A stretch of 64,000 nt of DNA from the NCBI GenBank assembly GCA_030844895.1, contig JAUTDX010007450.1, forward strand, positions 1 to 64,000. Direction: 5' to 3'. Numbering within the stretch: position 1 is the first letter of the stretch; each line of letters begins with the position of its first letter. The notes beneath the pieces are model-generated. The model did no database searches. It saw nothing but the letters and a program-made list of their open reading frames with translations, and had not been told where the DNA came from. This document shows, one piece after another, positions 45,191 through 56,039 of the stretch. This DNA is from Ambrosia x helenae (Eukaryota; Streptophyta; Magnoliopsida; Asterales; Asteraceae). The position numbers and the translations under genes were made by a program.

Positions 45191-45504
45191 AGGCCAGTGG
45201 GTGTGGAGACACCCAAAATGAGATGTCTTCTTGCCACATAGGATGTCACATAGGATATTACTCATGTTCTCCTTTTTGGGACAAGGCAAGGGTGTGGAGA
45301 CAACCCTTCCCCATTTATTATTAATAATATTAAATGCAATTTAATAATACTAAAAGATACAAAAGTAATAATATTAAATGCATGATTGCCCGTCTTCCAT
45401 GTCTCAAATGAGACATATGGGACGGAGACATGGGGGGGGGGGGGGGGGTTTGGGACGGGGATGGGGTGAGACGGAGGTGGGACGGAGACCACACCCACTA
45501 GTCT
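45191..45504. mobile_element. MITE with GTGGGTGTGG termini and a 17-G run
   Basis: Left AGGCCAGTGGGTGTGGAGAC, right GTCTCC-type CCACACCCACTAGTCTT (inverted). The interior carries ATTAATAATATTAAATGCA repeats and a run of about 17 G at 45432-45448 flanked by GGGACGGG. Non-coding. Confidence 0.65.
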
Positions 45505-45762
45505 TATGTGGTGCAACATCCACAAATGCGCTTTAGATTACTAGTCACATTGATCACTATGTATAAATTCTAGCTAATTCAAAAATTGAAGTTACGTAAA
45601 TGATCTATGTTTTATCCATTAACATAGAAATAATTAAAAGGGTCTTCGTGGTTTTTAGGTCAAACCATGAACAAAATCATTAGTAACGCTTTTTAAGTCA
45701 ACCGTGACCTTCTAATACAATGATTCCAGCTCAAGAGCACCAAAGAGTGTGTGTCTTTATGC

Positions 45763-45783
45763 TTTTTTTTTTTTTTTTTTTTT
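45763..45783 (-). repeat. Poly(A) tail of the RLE-type retroelement
   Basis: A run of about 21 T on the plus strand (A on the minus strand), about 75 bp beyond the stop codon of the retroelement ORF. A second A-rich run (45799-45812) lies inside the 3' UTR. It marks the 3' end of a retrotransposed copy. Confidence 0.7.
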
Positions 45784-48700
45784 GAAGGTACCAAATTTTA
45801 TTTTTTTTTTTTTCCTTATTGTATTTGTTTAATAAATAAAAACACATAAACGCGGCAAATTACATCAAGATAGCGGGCAGGCGGGCAACAAGCTGCGCCG
45901 CCACCCCTTTCTGGATGGCAAACCCTAACCTACTAAAAACGAACCCATGTCCCCCCGGAGTCGAGACACTGCCATGAATAACCCGTTGAACTCTAGTTAG
46001 GAAACGGATGGCTTCCGGTGCCAACGAGCCAAAGGTATCAAATGCCAGGGGAACAAAAACGTGTTGGTTCTCCTCGCAGGCTTTAGCATGCTTCTCAACT
46101 TTCTTCGCCTCTGCTTTCCGCACAGCTTGCCCTGCTAAAAAACCACTATCCCTCAACCCAACCAGAGGAGACACACCTGTTAGGTCGACACAAGCGTGCT
46201 TCCCCCCGACCCACCCAAAGACAAGCAGGTCTGCTGGACGTAGGGTGGATCTCCCATCAGCGGGGTCCGAGAGGAAATTCACAGGAGCCTCCCTTTTGGC
46301 TGAGATCCCAGCCCTTCTTAAAATGTCCCAAAGAACGTCTCGGACCCAGTCATGCCTGTATTTGAAACCAGGCAACTCCTTACAATGAACCGCGTGTTCC
46401 CCGTATTTGTCCAAGCATGCCTTACGGCAAATCGGACAGACTTCATCTTCATGGTACATGGGGATCATCAAACGATATTTAAGAATTGCCCTATATTCAA
46501 CCCTAGACATGGTTTGGCCCAAACCTTCGATTGGGATAACATTCAGAAAATCTTGGGCATGGGGGCTTTGCAAGCATTCAATAACTGCCTTTTGGCGGGG
46601 GGACAGATCAAAAGTTTCACCCAGGCTCTGTGCGATTTTGCCAAAGAGGGCATTCGCCAAAGTTTTCTGAGGCTTTGGGGGGGCGGTGTCCTTGTTGGAA
46701 AATCCGCCAATATCAAAACCTGGGAGAAAGTCATTTATCCTTTCGAGGGCCTGTACGTAGTCCAAGTCCATGTCGACAACCCCACTATTCCTTAAGATGT
46801 GGTCTTGGAGATTCCAAGACTGAGCTCGCGATGCCACAAAAGCATACACCCCAACATCTTTTGCTGAGAGGAGCCCTAATCCTCCCAAACGCATCGGCAA
46901 AGATGCCAGTCGCCACTGTAGGTCACCAAAGAACGGACCCCCACATACCACTATGTCTTCGATGGCTTCCCGCAGACCGTTGTCAAAACATGATATCGCT
47001 TCATCCATCATGGCGGGTTGGCAGGTCCGCAAACCAAAAAGCAACTTAGCGACCCCCATACAAGATCTGAGCAAGAGGAGTTCACTCTGGGGATCCCTAA
47101 GGCAGGGCAAAAGTTTCATAAGATCAACCGCCCGCGAGGCTCTTCGCTCTGCCAATTCCTGTATAAAGTTAGAGTCCCGACTAACAGCCCCTCCAAGGAG
47201 CTTCACCCCTTTTTCTGGCCTGCCAATCCCACTGGGGAAAAGCCCGTCCCTACGTTTCAACCCGTTACAGGATGGCCAAAACACCTCAGTTTTCTTAATG
47301 TTCAGTTGAAGCCCCAGGGATGGTCCCTCCTTCCGGATGATGTCTAAGGCATTCGCAACATCGATGGCATCGCCTATAATTGTCCCATCATCAAGGTACC
47401 ACGCATGAAAAGGGAGGTTACAGTTTTCTTGCACCCGGAGAACCAGAGGGTGTAATGCCAAGGCGAAAAGGAGGGGACCTAAAGGGTCCCCTTGCTGAAC
47501 CCCCGTAGTGGCCCCGATACAATCATTACCAACATACAACCTAGCTGGCTGGGCATATAAGAACTGGACCCACAAATAGATAGACGGGCAATGCTGAAGA
47601 ACTTCTCGGAGAAGGGCAGTGCGGTCTATCATGTTGAACGCGTTTGAAAAATCCACAGTGAGCATAGCTAAAGAACCGTCTTCATGGAAGGAGTTAATGA
47701 ACCTGTTAGCACTGTGGAGCACCGCCTCTGCCCCATTAGGAGTCCCCACCCCAAATTGGAAGTCCCCCAAATACTTAGCCATTTCCTTACCAACCTTCCT
47801 CATTGCCACTTTAGATACCAGTCTGCGCCAAATGGCCCCTATTGCAATGGGACGGATCCCGTTATCAGGTTTCAAAAGAGGGGTAAGGGGGGCCGAGGCA
47901 ATAAATTCTGCAAGGACCCTGGGACATAACCCCCCCAGCCATAAGTTGACGACTTCAGTAATAGCCGAGAGCAAACCCGTGGAAGCCATAGACCCCTCTC
48001 CGCTAAGGGCGTCCGATAGATGCTGGGCCCTCAAACCGTCCCTCCCGCAGGAAGTCCCTTTAGGGAAAGATCGGATGCATCGTAGCACACAGTCCTCATC
48101 CACCACAAGCGCGGGCATGATGTCGGAGTTAGAGGGCAAGGACGGGGGAGGCAACACTGGATGTTTATCAATGAGGGCTTTCATGGTAGAATCCCCAAAA
48201 GGAGCAACCCCACTAGAACACAACACCTTGACAGCAGCTGTGAAATGACCATCTCGTACTTTCCGGAGGCACTGTTTGACATTGGGGCTCTGTTCAGTAA
48301 CCTCACTCCCCACTGCCCCCTCCTTGAAAAAAGAAACACCTCCTGCGGAATCGAAGAGAGAAGGAACAAGATCTGCAAACCCAGAACCGTCTTTCCACAA
48401 AGAAAGCGATTGCAGGATGCTGCGACATTGCATTGATTTCCTATTCCCAGACCTCCGTTCCTGCCTAGTGGACGGTTTGACCACCCGCAGGGTACATCGA
48501 GGCAATAAGAGCAGTTTGACCCAACTTTCTACGGAGCCTGGTGAAGCCACCACTTTGCGTAAGGCACCCGTCAAGGCCTGGACAAACGCCAATCGACAGC
48601 TTGGGGGGATGCTCTTGACAGTTTGAATGGGCAGCGAGAAAACCTTTTCTAAGAGGGATATATCCCCAACCACGCCTCCTGAAGGACCAGGTTCCATGTC

Positions 48701-49330
48701 CACAGTCACGTGACGAGGTTTCTGGATCCCAACAATGAAATCTTCCACATCTCCCGTAACCACAGAGAAAGAGAGGACGTCATCAGCACTGTGAACGCAC
48801 CTTTTGCTGAGAGCATGCATCACCATGCACCTCCCACATAGCCATTTAGCCCCATCCCTAAGAGCGCCCCCAACTTCCGTAAAAAGGTCCAAGTCTTGGG
48901 AGATTGCATCTTGCAAAGACGCCCTCCTTTCTTCTGTCTTGAGATGAAAACTCTGCATGTGCTCTAGAAGGCGTAAAAACCCTGAAGACCCCGGTTTACC
49001 ATCTTTACACTCATGTAAAAGCTTAAAGGGGCATGATCTCAAACCACTACTCGAGCCAGGGTCAAAAACTCCTTTTTTAACATTCCGGTCCCTTTTATTA
49101 GGAGCCATATGCACGCAAACACCAAATAATAAAAAAAAGCACGAGAAAAAGAAACCCCAACTCGAGGCAAGTCAGGTAAAAAATTAACGCGGTTCGAAAC
49201 CAAACCCAAACAAGCACAAAGGAGCCTGGAGGGGAGCAACCAAAAATTGCTCACCTCCTACCCGCCTTTTTTTTTTACGTCATCAGGCCTCGATTGACAG
49301 CGCTGACGAAGAGGCGTACGGGAGGGAAGC
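45784..49330 (-). mobile_element. Non-LTR retrotransposon of RLE (R2/CRE-like) type
   Basis: One long ORF (45860-49114) with a short 3' UTR ending in poly(A) (45763-45783) and a GC-rich, T-rich 5' leader extending to about 49330, where an ATT microsatellite begins (49336). There is no APE endonuclease or second ORF upstream. The element region looks clearly GC-richer than the AT-rich DNA around it. I did not find a target duplication. Fragments of the same family lie at 7322-7381 and 9930-10345. Confidence 0.7.
45860..49114 (-). CDS. Reverse transcriptase with C-terminal zinc knuckle and restriction-like endonuclease
   Basis: 1084 aa, uninterrupted. N-terminus: SCPFKLLHEC ... HMQSFH (28-57) and CGRCMVMHALSKRC (93-106), possible zinc fingers. 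RT core: KPDNGIRPIAIG (416-426), motif A LTVDFSNAFN (Asp488), motif B GVQQGDPLGP (538-547), motif C YLDDG (573-577, Asp575/Asp576), then thumb-like LGLQLNIKKTE. C-terminus: CPICRKAC..YGEHAVHC (C893, C896, H907, C911), followed by RPADLLVFGW...HACVDLTG (Asp962, Asp977) and a Lys-rich stretch. This order (zinc fingers, RT, CCHC, PD-(D/E)XK-like nuclease, no APE domain) is that of R2, CRE and related RLE-type elements, in which the nuclease nicks the target and primes reverse transcription. All active-site residues are present. The start could be Met1 or Met3. It could also be a domesticated gene. Confidence 0.85.
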   Translation of the reverse strand: MHMAPNKRDRNVKKGVFDPGSSSGLRSCPFKLLHECKDGKPGSSGFLRLLEHMQSFHLKTEERRASLQDAISQDLDLFTEVGGALRDGAKWLCGRCMVMHALSKRCVHSADDVLSFSVVTGDVEDFIVGIQKPRHVTVDMEPGPSGGVVGDISLLEKVFSLPIQTVKSIPPSCRLAFVQALTGALRKVVASPGSVESWVKLLLLPRCTLRVVKPSTRQERRSGNRKSMQCRSILQSLSLWKDGSGFADLVPSLFDSAGGVSFFKEGAVGSEVTEQSPNVKQCLRKVRDGHFTAAVKVLCSSGVAPFGDSTMKALIDKHPVLPPPSLPSNSDIMPALVVDEDCVLRCIRSFPKGTSCGRDGLRAQHLSDALSGEGSMASTGLLSAITEVVNLWLGGLCPRVLAEFIASAPLTPLLKPDNGIRPIAIGAIWRRLVSKVAMRKVGKEMAKYLGDFQFGVGTPNGAEAVLHSANRFINSFHEDGSLAMLTVDFSNAFNMIDRTALLREVLQHCPSIYLWVQFLYAQPARLYVGNDCIGATTGVQQGDPLGPLLFALALHPLVLRVQENCNLPFHAWYLDDGTIIGDAIDVANALDIIRKEGPSLGLQLNIKKTEVFWPSCNGLKRRDGLFPSGIGRPEKGVKLLGGAVSRDSNFIQELAERRASRAVDLMKLLPCLRDPQSELLLLRSCMGVAKLLFGLRTCQPAMMDEAISCFDNGLREAIEDIVVCGGPFFGDLQWRLASLPMRLGGLGLLSAKDVGVYAFVASRAQSWNLQDHILRNSGVVDMDLDYVQALERINDFLPGFDIGGFSNKDTAPPKPQKTLANALFGKIAQSLGETFDLSPRQKAVIECLQSPHAQDFLNVIPIEGLGQTMSRVEYRAILKYRLMIPMYHEDEVCPICRKACLDKYGEHAVHCKELPGFKYRHDWVRDVLWDILRRAGISAKREAPVNFLSDPADGRSTLRPADLLVFGWVGGKHACVDLTGVSPLVGLRDSGFLAGQAVRKAEAKKVEKHAKACEENQHVFVPLAFDTFGSLAPEAIRFLTRVQRVIHGSVSTPGGHGFVFSRLGFAIQKGVAAQLVARLPAILM

Positions 49331-49335
49331 TTCAA

Positions 49336-49440
49336 TATCTATTATTATTATACTTATTATTATTATTATTATTATTAATGTTATTATTATTATTATTAGT
49401 AACTAATATTATTATGTTGTTATTAATATTATCACTATAG
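49336..49440. repeat. ATT microsatellite
   Basis: TTATTATTA-type repeat, about 100 bp with few interruptions, directly at the 5' side of the RLE-type retroelement. Confidence 0.8.
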
Positions 49441-49516
49441 TCAACCAAGAGAAACAAAGAGAAACAAAGAGAAACAAAGTCAACCAATAATCTGAAAACC
49501 AAAAGTAGCAGGAAAG

Positions 49517-49680
49517 GGTCGAACGTAAGCGGCAAGACGTGTGGGTTGAAAAAAAAGGGTCGAATGAAGGCTGTACGTGGAGGTCGAATGAAGGCAGGAG
49601 GGGGTAAAATTGGTCGAATGAAGGCAGAAGGGTCGAACGTAGGCTGCAAGTGGGGTGAAAGAGGGTCGAAAGAAGGCAGG
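49517..49680 (+). repeat. Minisatellite, about six units of GGGTCGAAtGAAGGC
   Basis: Six imperfect units beginning GGTCGAA(T/C/A)G(A/T)A(A/G)GGC, spaced about 20-30 bp. They are followed at 49681 by GTTTGAAAAATAGCCGTTGG, the dispersed motif also seen near 171-215. Confidence 0.65.
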
Positions 49681-49735
49681 GTTTGAAAAATAGCCGTTGG
49701 GTGGGTGTGGAGGAAGCGCTGAAAACAGCTCAGGG

Positions 49736-49935
49736 AAAGGAGGAGGAGGGGTGGAGGTGTAGGAAAACAGAGATGGGTGAAGGCTATGGGGATAACGGGA
49801 GGGGGAGGGTGGAGGCGGAGGAGGTTTACGGAGGAGGAGGGCGGAGGCGGTGGAGGTTGACGGAGGAGAAGGGTGGAGGAAAGAGGAGAAGGCGGTGGAG
49901 GTGGAGGGAGGAGGCGGTGAAGGTGTATCGGAAAA
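49736..49935. repeat. 200-bp purine (GGA/GGT) tract
   Basis: Almost all purines plus T, with dozens of GGAGG and GGTGG units. It translates to a Gly/Glu/Arg-rich frame that is a by-product of composition. Could form G-quadruplex or H-DNA. Confidence 0.7.
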
Positions 49936-52900
49936 TTATCCGGTGACGATGGAGGAAGACTCAGTTACACTTTAGTATTTGTTATTCACAGTTTTATTTA
50001 TTGTTTCAACCCTTTTTTCAACCCTTTTTTGCGGAAGTCAATGGAAACCCATTAGCTTGTTTCAACCCTTTTTTGCGGAAGTCAAGCCACCCGGGTTCGA
50101 ATCGGCACCCCACCGAAGCAGAGCTGGAATAACACATCCATAGGCCACACCCACATGTGTCTTTATGGTTTCGTAAATGTAATGCATAAAATAAAATCTT
50201 GAATACAAAACATATTATTGGCTTGTTTAATTTTATTAGAGTCATTTTTAGAGGAAAAATCTGGAAAATAAATAAACCAAGCTTGATTATATCCGAACTG
50301 TAACGCCCCAAATTTTAATTCTAGTAATGTTTGTTTTGTCGAATAATATAATAGATGTCAACCGGAAGCATGACATGGAAATTTTAATATTTCTAAGTAT
50401 GCGGGATTAACCGAGTTAAATTTCGTTAGAATAATGGCTTGGCTAACTACGTTGTGCTAACCTTGATAGTTGATAATAAACTAAACCAAACTTGAGGAGC
50501 CAAATCTGACCATAGGGCAAAGTAATAATATTATACTATCTATTATTGAAAACTAAAGATGAATAGTGTTTTTTGCAATTTAGAACTGCATATATACCTC
50601 ATGTTTCTGATTTATTAAACAAAATGGTTTTGTGTTGTGGTGGTATGTTGTCTGGTTGTGTTCCATTGTTGCTCGGGTTCGAAACCTGTTCAGCTGTTCT
50701 TTATGTTTTTTTTCCTTTTCTCAACTCATTTACACGTGCCCACCATCCACAACATCCAGCACAACGTTTAGTTTTCACCCCACGCGTCCACTACCTGCCT
50801 CATCATCTTTATTGAAATGTGGTGACTTGCACCCTGGAATTGCACCACCTGTTTGTCCACATATCCTACTTCATGCTTCTACCAGATCCACCGCTTCTTC
50901 TTTCTTTCTGGTTGATGAAACTCTTGAGCCTATCAATCGGTTACCACCAACGTCAGCCCACTCGGACCACCATCGTTTCCTTTCAACATGACGAACCGTT
51001 TTTTATGCTTGCTTTTCCTTCTGGCCTACAGTCTTACTTCCACAGATTCCACCTTTTTTGGCTTCTTCTTTGTCATTGGTCATCCTTCTTCGTCATGGAT
51101 TGTTCCTCATCTGACTTATTCTTCATCGGTTGTTTGGCTTAGGGTTAACAATTTAAGCATCACTCACCATTCATGTATCAATTCAAATGAAGAGAGTTGT
51201 GATAAGTTAATGACCAATGGGTGAACGTCTCTTCTTTCTCTTGAGCTTAGATTTTTAACTAATTTTCTTTCTTACGCAGGAGTTATTGTCAACTTGTAGA
51301 TGTTGTTGTTCTATTTTACCTAATGCATTCATGGTATATCATAATTTTTTTAACTCTTAATTTATTTATTTGATTCGCTTTTTTAGTGGGATTTAATTTC
51401 TTCTCTTTTCCCAGTTTCACAATTTGTTTTCTTTATCACTTTTTGAATGCTATTTGGTAAAAATCACAATAGCACGCCAAGTGTTTGTTAAATTGTCTAA
51501 AAGAAACTGAAACATTTGTCTGTGTTTATATGTGTAGAGGAGATGAATACGTGGGTCGATTCTTCTGACTGAATAGTCCGAATCAATGCAACTTAGCAGG
51601 TTTGGTCAATTTACGATTGGTATGATACGACTCATATGCCATTTGATCCACGGTTAGTAGGTTTTTATATGGTAGATGATGTTGAAATGAAATGTAAGTT
51701 TCTCTTTTGGCCCAGTGAATCTCGATTTGAGTGTGGAATAACTTCATATGCCATTTGTTATTGTGATTTACATCATGGTTGGTCTGTGAGTTTTTATTTA
51801 GTTACCATCGATGTTGTTCTGAATAATTATGATAATTAAAATGGTTTACATGAACATGAAATCAATTAGAAAATTGTAACTGGTATTTGGTGCATTGATT
51901 GCATGTTCTGAAGTAGCATTTGTGACTGTACATGCCATGTTTTTCAAGGTTAAATATGCTTTTGCAATAGGTTTTTTCTTATCTTCATTGACGGTAAATA
52001 AAAAGTTTTGCGTGGCTCTTAAGATTATTGTATCATTTTAAATCTTATATCTAGATGTTTTAATTATCTATTTTTCTCTTTGTTTTGCTTTTAGCTAACC
52101 TTGAAAGTTACAACAGGCTAAAAGCACTTACCTGTGCTTTATCCAGACACTGCATTGATGGTGATTATCATATCCTATAACAAAATTAAAAAAAGGTGCA
52201 TATTGATATATAAATTGCATCATCTGATCGGTTGCATCATATCAAAGGTTATTAACGGTTATCTTTGTTTTTGAGCAGGAAGTGTAAAGTGACATCCAAA
52301 AGGTTTCAGAAATATCAAATAGAGACAATGATGAATCGGTTCAGGTGCGAGCAATAAATAAGTAGAGTACTTATATTCTATTTAAATCTATAAACCAAAA
52401 CATCATCATTACAATACTAATATGAACTTTTGCGTAAATAGACATATTTAAAATGGCATCTACATAATTTGACCCGTATTATAGCTTCCCCATGGGCAAC
52501 CATATCCTAGCTGTAAATTTATGCATTTAACTTTTAGTGCGCTTTTTGAGACATTAAATAAGTTGCAGCTTTCATGGAAGCTTAAGGACAACAATATGCT
52601 ATATTTTCCCCTGAACATGACATATTTTCGGCACTTGGTTAGTAGGAAAGTGTACCATCATCGTCAATCTATGTAAGCATCACATGGTGGACTTGGTTTA
52701 GTGGGAAAAGTGCAGCATCATCATCAACGTATGTAAATCACAACAGAAACTGTTTGTAAGGTTATGATTTACATACATATATAATTGTTCTATTTTTTGG
52801 AATAGACAAAAACACATGTAATTGATGATGTTCAATAAATGTGCAGAAGATTATGGTGATTGCTATTCAATTACTTCTTCCAAATGAAGTAAACCCTTTG

Positions 52901-53689
52901 TATCTATGGTAAGCTCTTTTTTACTTTTATAAGTAGCTGTAGTGTTTTGGATGTGTGACTAAAATTATTATGATAATTATCAAGTTGTGATGGTTAGTTT
53001 TAGTGTATGAAAACACTAATTATGTTTACAAATTCAGATTATATATGGTCATGATTACTAGATTTTAAAAGGCTGCAGGATTGTAGGAAATAGTTTTAAC
53101 TATGAAGACATGTAAAAATACAAAGCTACCGCTGAAATTTGTTTTGGTTCAGCAACTTTCAATGTGGTGTCGGCTCCCGAACGAGCAATGGGAACCGGGA
53201 AATCTTAAACTAGCCGTATGATGAAAAACATTTGTTACATTGATGGGTCATGGATGTAACTGTGGGTTTTGCTGAACTGAGAAAATTATTTCATTTTGAT
53301 CCAACATCAGTTAAAAGTTGAATAAGGGTATATAGTTAATTTTAGTGTTTGAATCCATAAGTCATGATATTGTCTACAGGAGAGTTGGTATATGCCATTG
53401 TTGACTTTTTCATCTCTTTACATTTTTTGTATCTTGGTTCTTGAAGCTCATGTGAGTTGTTGATTACTTGGATGTTTATTGGAACTCATATGCACAGATT
53501 GTTATGGTACCGCTGAAATAGTGAATATGGCGCCTATTTGTAGATCTGGTTGAGAAGACCGGTGCACGTTGTTGTAACGTCATGTGCTTGCAATCGTATT
53601 TTACAACCCCTCCGAGTGGTGGCGACTTAATTTTTTTCTCAAATTACTTGTCAATATATACACATTCACGCAAAGTTAAACAACACAAT
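49936..53689. other. Intergenic with SINE heads; no gene recognised
   Basis: A tRNA-like B box (CACCCGGGTTCGAATCGG) occurs near 50085. A second tRNA-like head at 50633-50700 has A-box TGTGGTGGTATGTTG and B-box GGTTCGAAACC. At 50301, TGTAACGCCCCAAATTTT resembles the start of a Gypsy LTR, but no partner was found. Frames at 50573-51224 overlap on the same strand in all phases and carry no domain. The rest (51300-53680) is AT-rich, with intron-like composition and no identifiable exon. Confidence 0.4.
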
Positions 53690-53812
53690 GAATACTGATC
53701 GAGTGGTAAGATGCCGGTTCCTTAGAAGACTTGGCCCGTGTTCGAGAACCGACGTCCTTTTTTCCCAATAATGACGGAAAGCACGCAGCAAAGCGCGCGG
53801 AAATCTTACTAG
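53690..53812 (+). mobile_element. tRNA-like unit plus Helitron-like 3' end
   Basis: TGATCGAGTGGTAAGATGCC (A-box-like) and GTGTTCGAGAACC (B-box-like) are followed, within about 35 bp, by a GC-rich imperfect hairpin (GCACGCAGCAAAGCGCGCGG, 53781-53800) and CTAG (53809-53812) followed by T. The same order, tRNA-like unit then Helitron-like end, occurs at 30268-30475. Confidence 0.5.
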
Positions 53813-54799
53813 TTATTATAAAGATAAAAATAGCAAAGTCGGCTGTGAGAGGCTATTACTGTAGCTATCTCACGGCCGACGGCGTTCCACGTGTCGCTGT
53901 ACTTTAATCTGATGGTGAGGATGAAAAGACTGAAACGCCCAAAAAAGGCCCCAAACCGCCCAGAAAACGTGTTGAACCGGCCTTACTTTGCCAAAGTTGG
54001 TTAACCGGAGATGGTAGACGCTCGATAGTATGGTGGTAGTGTGGAGCGGCTACCGTGGATCTAGCCGCGGCGGCGAGCGGTTTCCGATCACTGCATGTGG
54101 GAAAATCTTGGTGAATCGGTCAACAAAGTTACATATGATGATAGTGTGGTGGGTGGCCGACATTATTTGGTGATGGAGGTGGTTGTGGTTATGGTTGTGA
54201 TAGTGGTGGTTGCGAGTGGCAATGGCTTTGTAAAAGAAATCTGTATTTGATCTAGATATTGGCGGTTATGTTTAAGAAAATAGATGACATCGAATAATGT
54301 GTTTTAGAGAAAGAATGGATACATGTACTTTTGAGCGTGACAATGTGGGAATGGAGTAGTTTAGATCTACCAAAATCTTTTGTAGATTTCAAAGTTGTTT
54401 TACTTTGTATCCATCCATGGTTTCCAATGGGTGGTCTAGTTTTATACACTATTTGTCCTTTGCTTTTATTTACTTTGTGTGCACAACTATAATTATACTA
54501 AATATTACGTACCGAAAAACGTTCAACAACAACAATTTACTTGATGGTTTGTATTTCCTATATTTTCTACCAACTCTTTGAGCTGCTACGCGGTTGAATG
54601 GTTAATAAGTAAGTTACTAAAATATCCCGTTACTATGATTTTGTAACTATTGAAACAGAGATTGTGGTGGCCCAGTACTTTAAAAATAACACATTGTTAA
54701 AGTATCGGTTGTAATTAATCATTTTAATACTAAAGGTTGAGGTAATAAGAAAAATACGATTAACAAATTGGCACCACTTGATGCCGCTTTGCTAACGTA
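53813..54799. other. Intergenic DNA
   Basis: Moderately GC-rich at first (GTGGTGG/CGGCGGCGAGCGG motifs near 54060), then AT-rich. No supported exon; the minus-strand frame at 54252-54449 has no family motif. Confidence 0.4.
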
Positions 54800-54807
54800 T
54801 AATAAAC

Positions 54808-56031
54808 CATGGTTTTGGTGACCGGATCGGACCGGCCGGTCCGACCGGTTGAACCGGGATTCGTCAAGATAACCGAACCGGCCACAGCAATTCGTCAAGT
54901 TTATAAAAAACCGGGCGGTTTCGGTCAGTTTTCTAGTTCGGTGGTTTGTTGAACCGGCCGGTCGAACGGTAAGCTTGCCTTTTTACCCTTTTTTTTCTCC
55001 CTGAAACAACACTAACCCTAAAAATAAACAAAATCTCATCTCGTTTTCCAGATCTAAAGAGCTCGTCTCATCTTCTTGCTAGATCTAGAAGAAAACCGAA
55101 GTTGTTAGGACGTGAATGTCGCGGACGTGGATTGGTTCACAGTAGGTGGAATGGCAATAATCAAAAATTGAAGTGTGTATGGTGTGTGGAAGAGAAGTTT
55201 GGGAAGAAGGAAGAACATGAAGAAAGAAGAGACACAGGTTACTTTTTCCGAGTAAAAATCTTGTACAAAGTGTTTTTTTGGTAAGAACTGTGAGAATCAA
55301 AGGGGGTAAAAATTTTTTATTTTTTTTTAGAATTTTTTTTTCCCATATTGTTAAACATGTATTATAGTATTGAAAACTAAAAAAACAATTTTTTTTTTTG
55401 ATGTAGAGTAATTACGTGTAGAGTAATTACATAGTAATTACATAATTACTCTAGTGTAAACTAATGTATTTACTTTAATTACACTAAAAAAAATTTAATT
55501 TTTTTTTATTTTGTGTTATTCATCTAGAAAGTATGTTTAAGCATATGGGAAAAAAAAATCTAAAAATAAAATAAATTTTTTACCCCATTTGATTTTTCAC
55601 AGTTTGTACCAAAAAAACACTTTTATTTGATCTTTAGTGTGCTTTTTCTACTTCTTTTCTCTTGAATGAGTTGTTTGGTGTAAAGTGTAAACAAATGTAA
55701 AGGTTTCAAAGTAAATAGACAAAAGGCGATGGAAAGCATACTAATAAAGTGGCTGCAATTTCAAAACCTAATCCAAAATTTATTATATGGCTAAATGGGC
55801 TTTTTTTTAAAATGACTTTTGGATACATATCATCCATAATCAGATATGATAACTGGGCCTTTTAAAAGCTTCATAAGATTTATAATAAACTTACAAAATA
55901 AAACTACAAGCAAGCTATGATACATATATATAACATATAATACATTCCGGTTCTTAAATCCGATTCGACCGGTCCGACAGTGAACCGGTAAGAACACCGG
56001 TTCGATGTCCGGCCCGGTTTTAAAAACATTG
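54808..56031. mobile_element. hAT-type element with 8-bp target duplication TAATAAAC
   Basis: Ends CATGGTTTTGGTGACCGG and (inverse of) CCGGTTTTAAAAACATTG. TAATAAAC is duplicated exactly at 54800-54807 and 56032-56039. Both subterminal regions are packed with ACCGGTCCGACCGG-type motifs. 1224 bp, no transposase. A second inverted-repeat element is nested at 55268-55623. Confidence 0.88.
55268..55623. mobile_element. Inverted-repeat MITE nested in the hAT
   Basis: The left AAGTGTTTTTTTGGTA..AACTGTGA..ATCAAA.GGGGTAAAAA block is repeated inverted at the right (TTTTTACCCCATTTGAT..TCACAGTT..TACC). Arms are about 50 bp or longer. The centre is AT-rich, with GTAATTAC/GTAGAGTAATTAC repeats. Confidence 0.7.
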
Positions 56032-56039
56032 TAATAAAC

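Noticed and set aside
46008..48626. Several open frames of 80-209 codons on the plus strand
   Set aside because: They are antisense shadows of the 1084-codon retroelement ORF, kept open by its codon bias.
50573..51224. Four overlapping plus-strand frames of 78-119 codons
   Set aside because: Open in all three phases, with no domain, no consistent start and no splice logic; composition effect.
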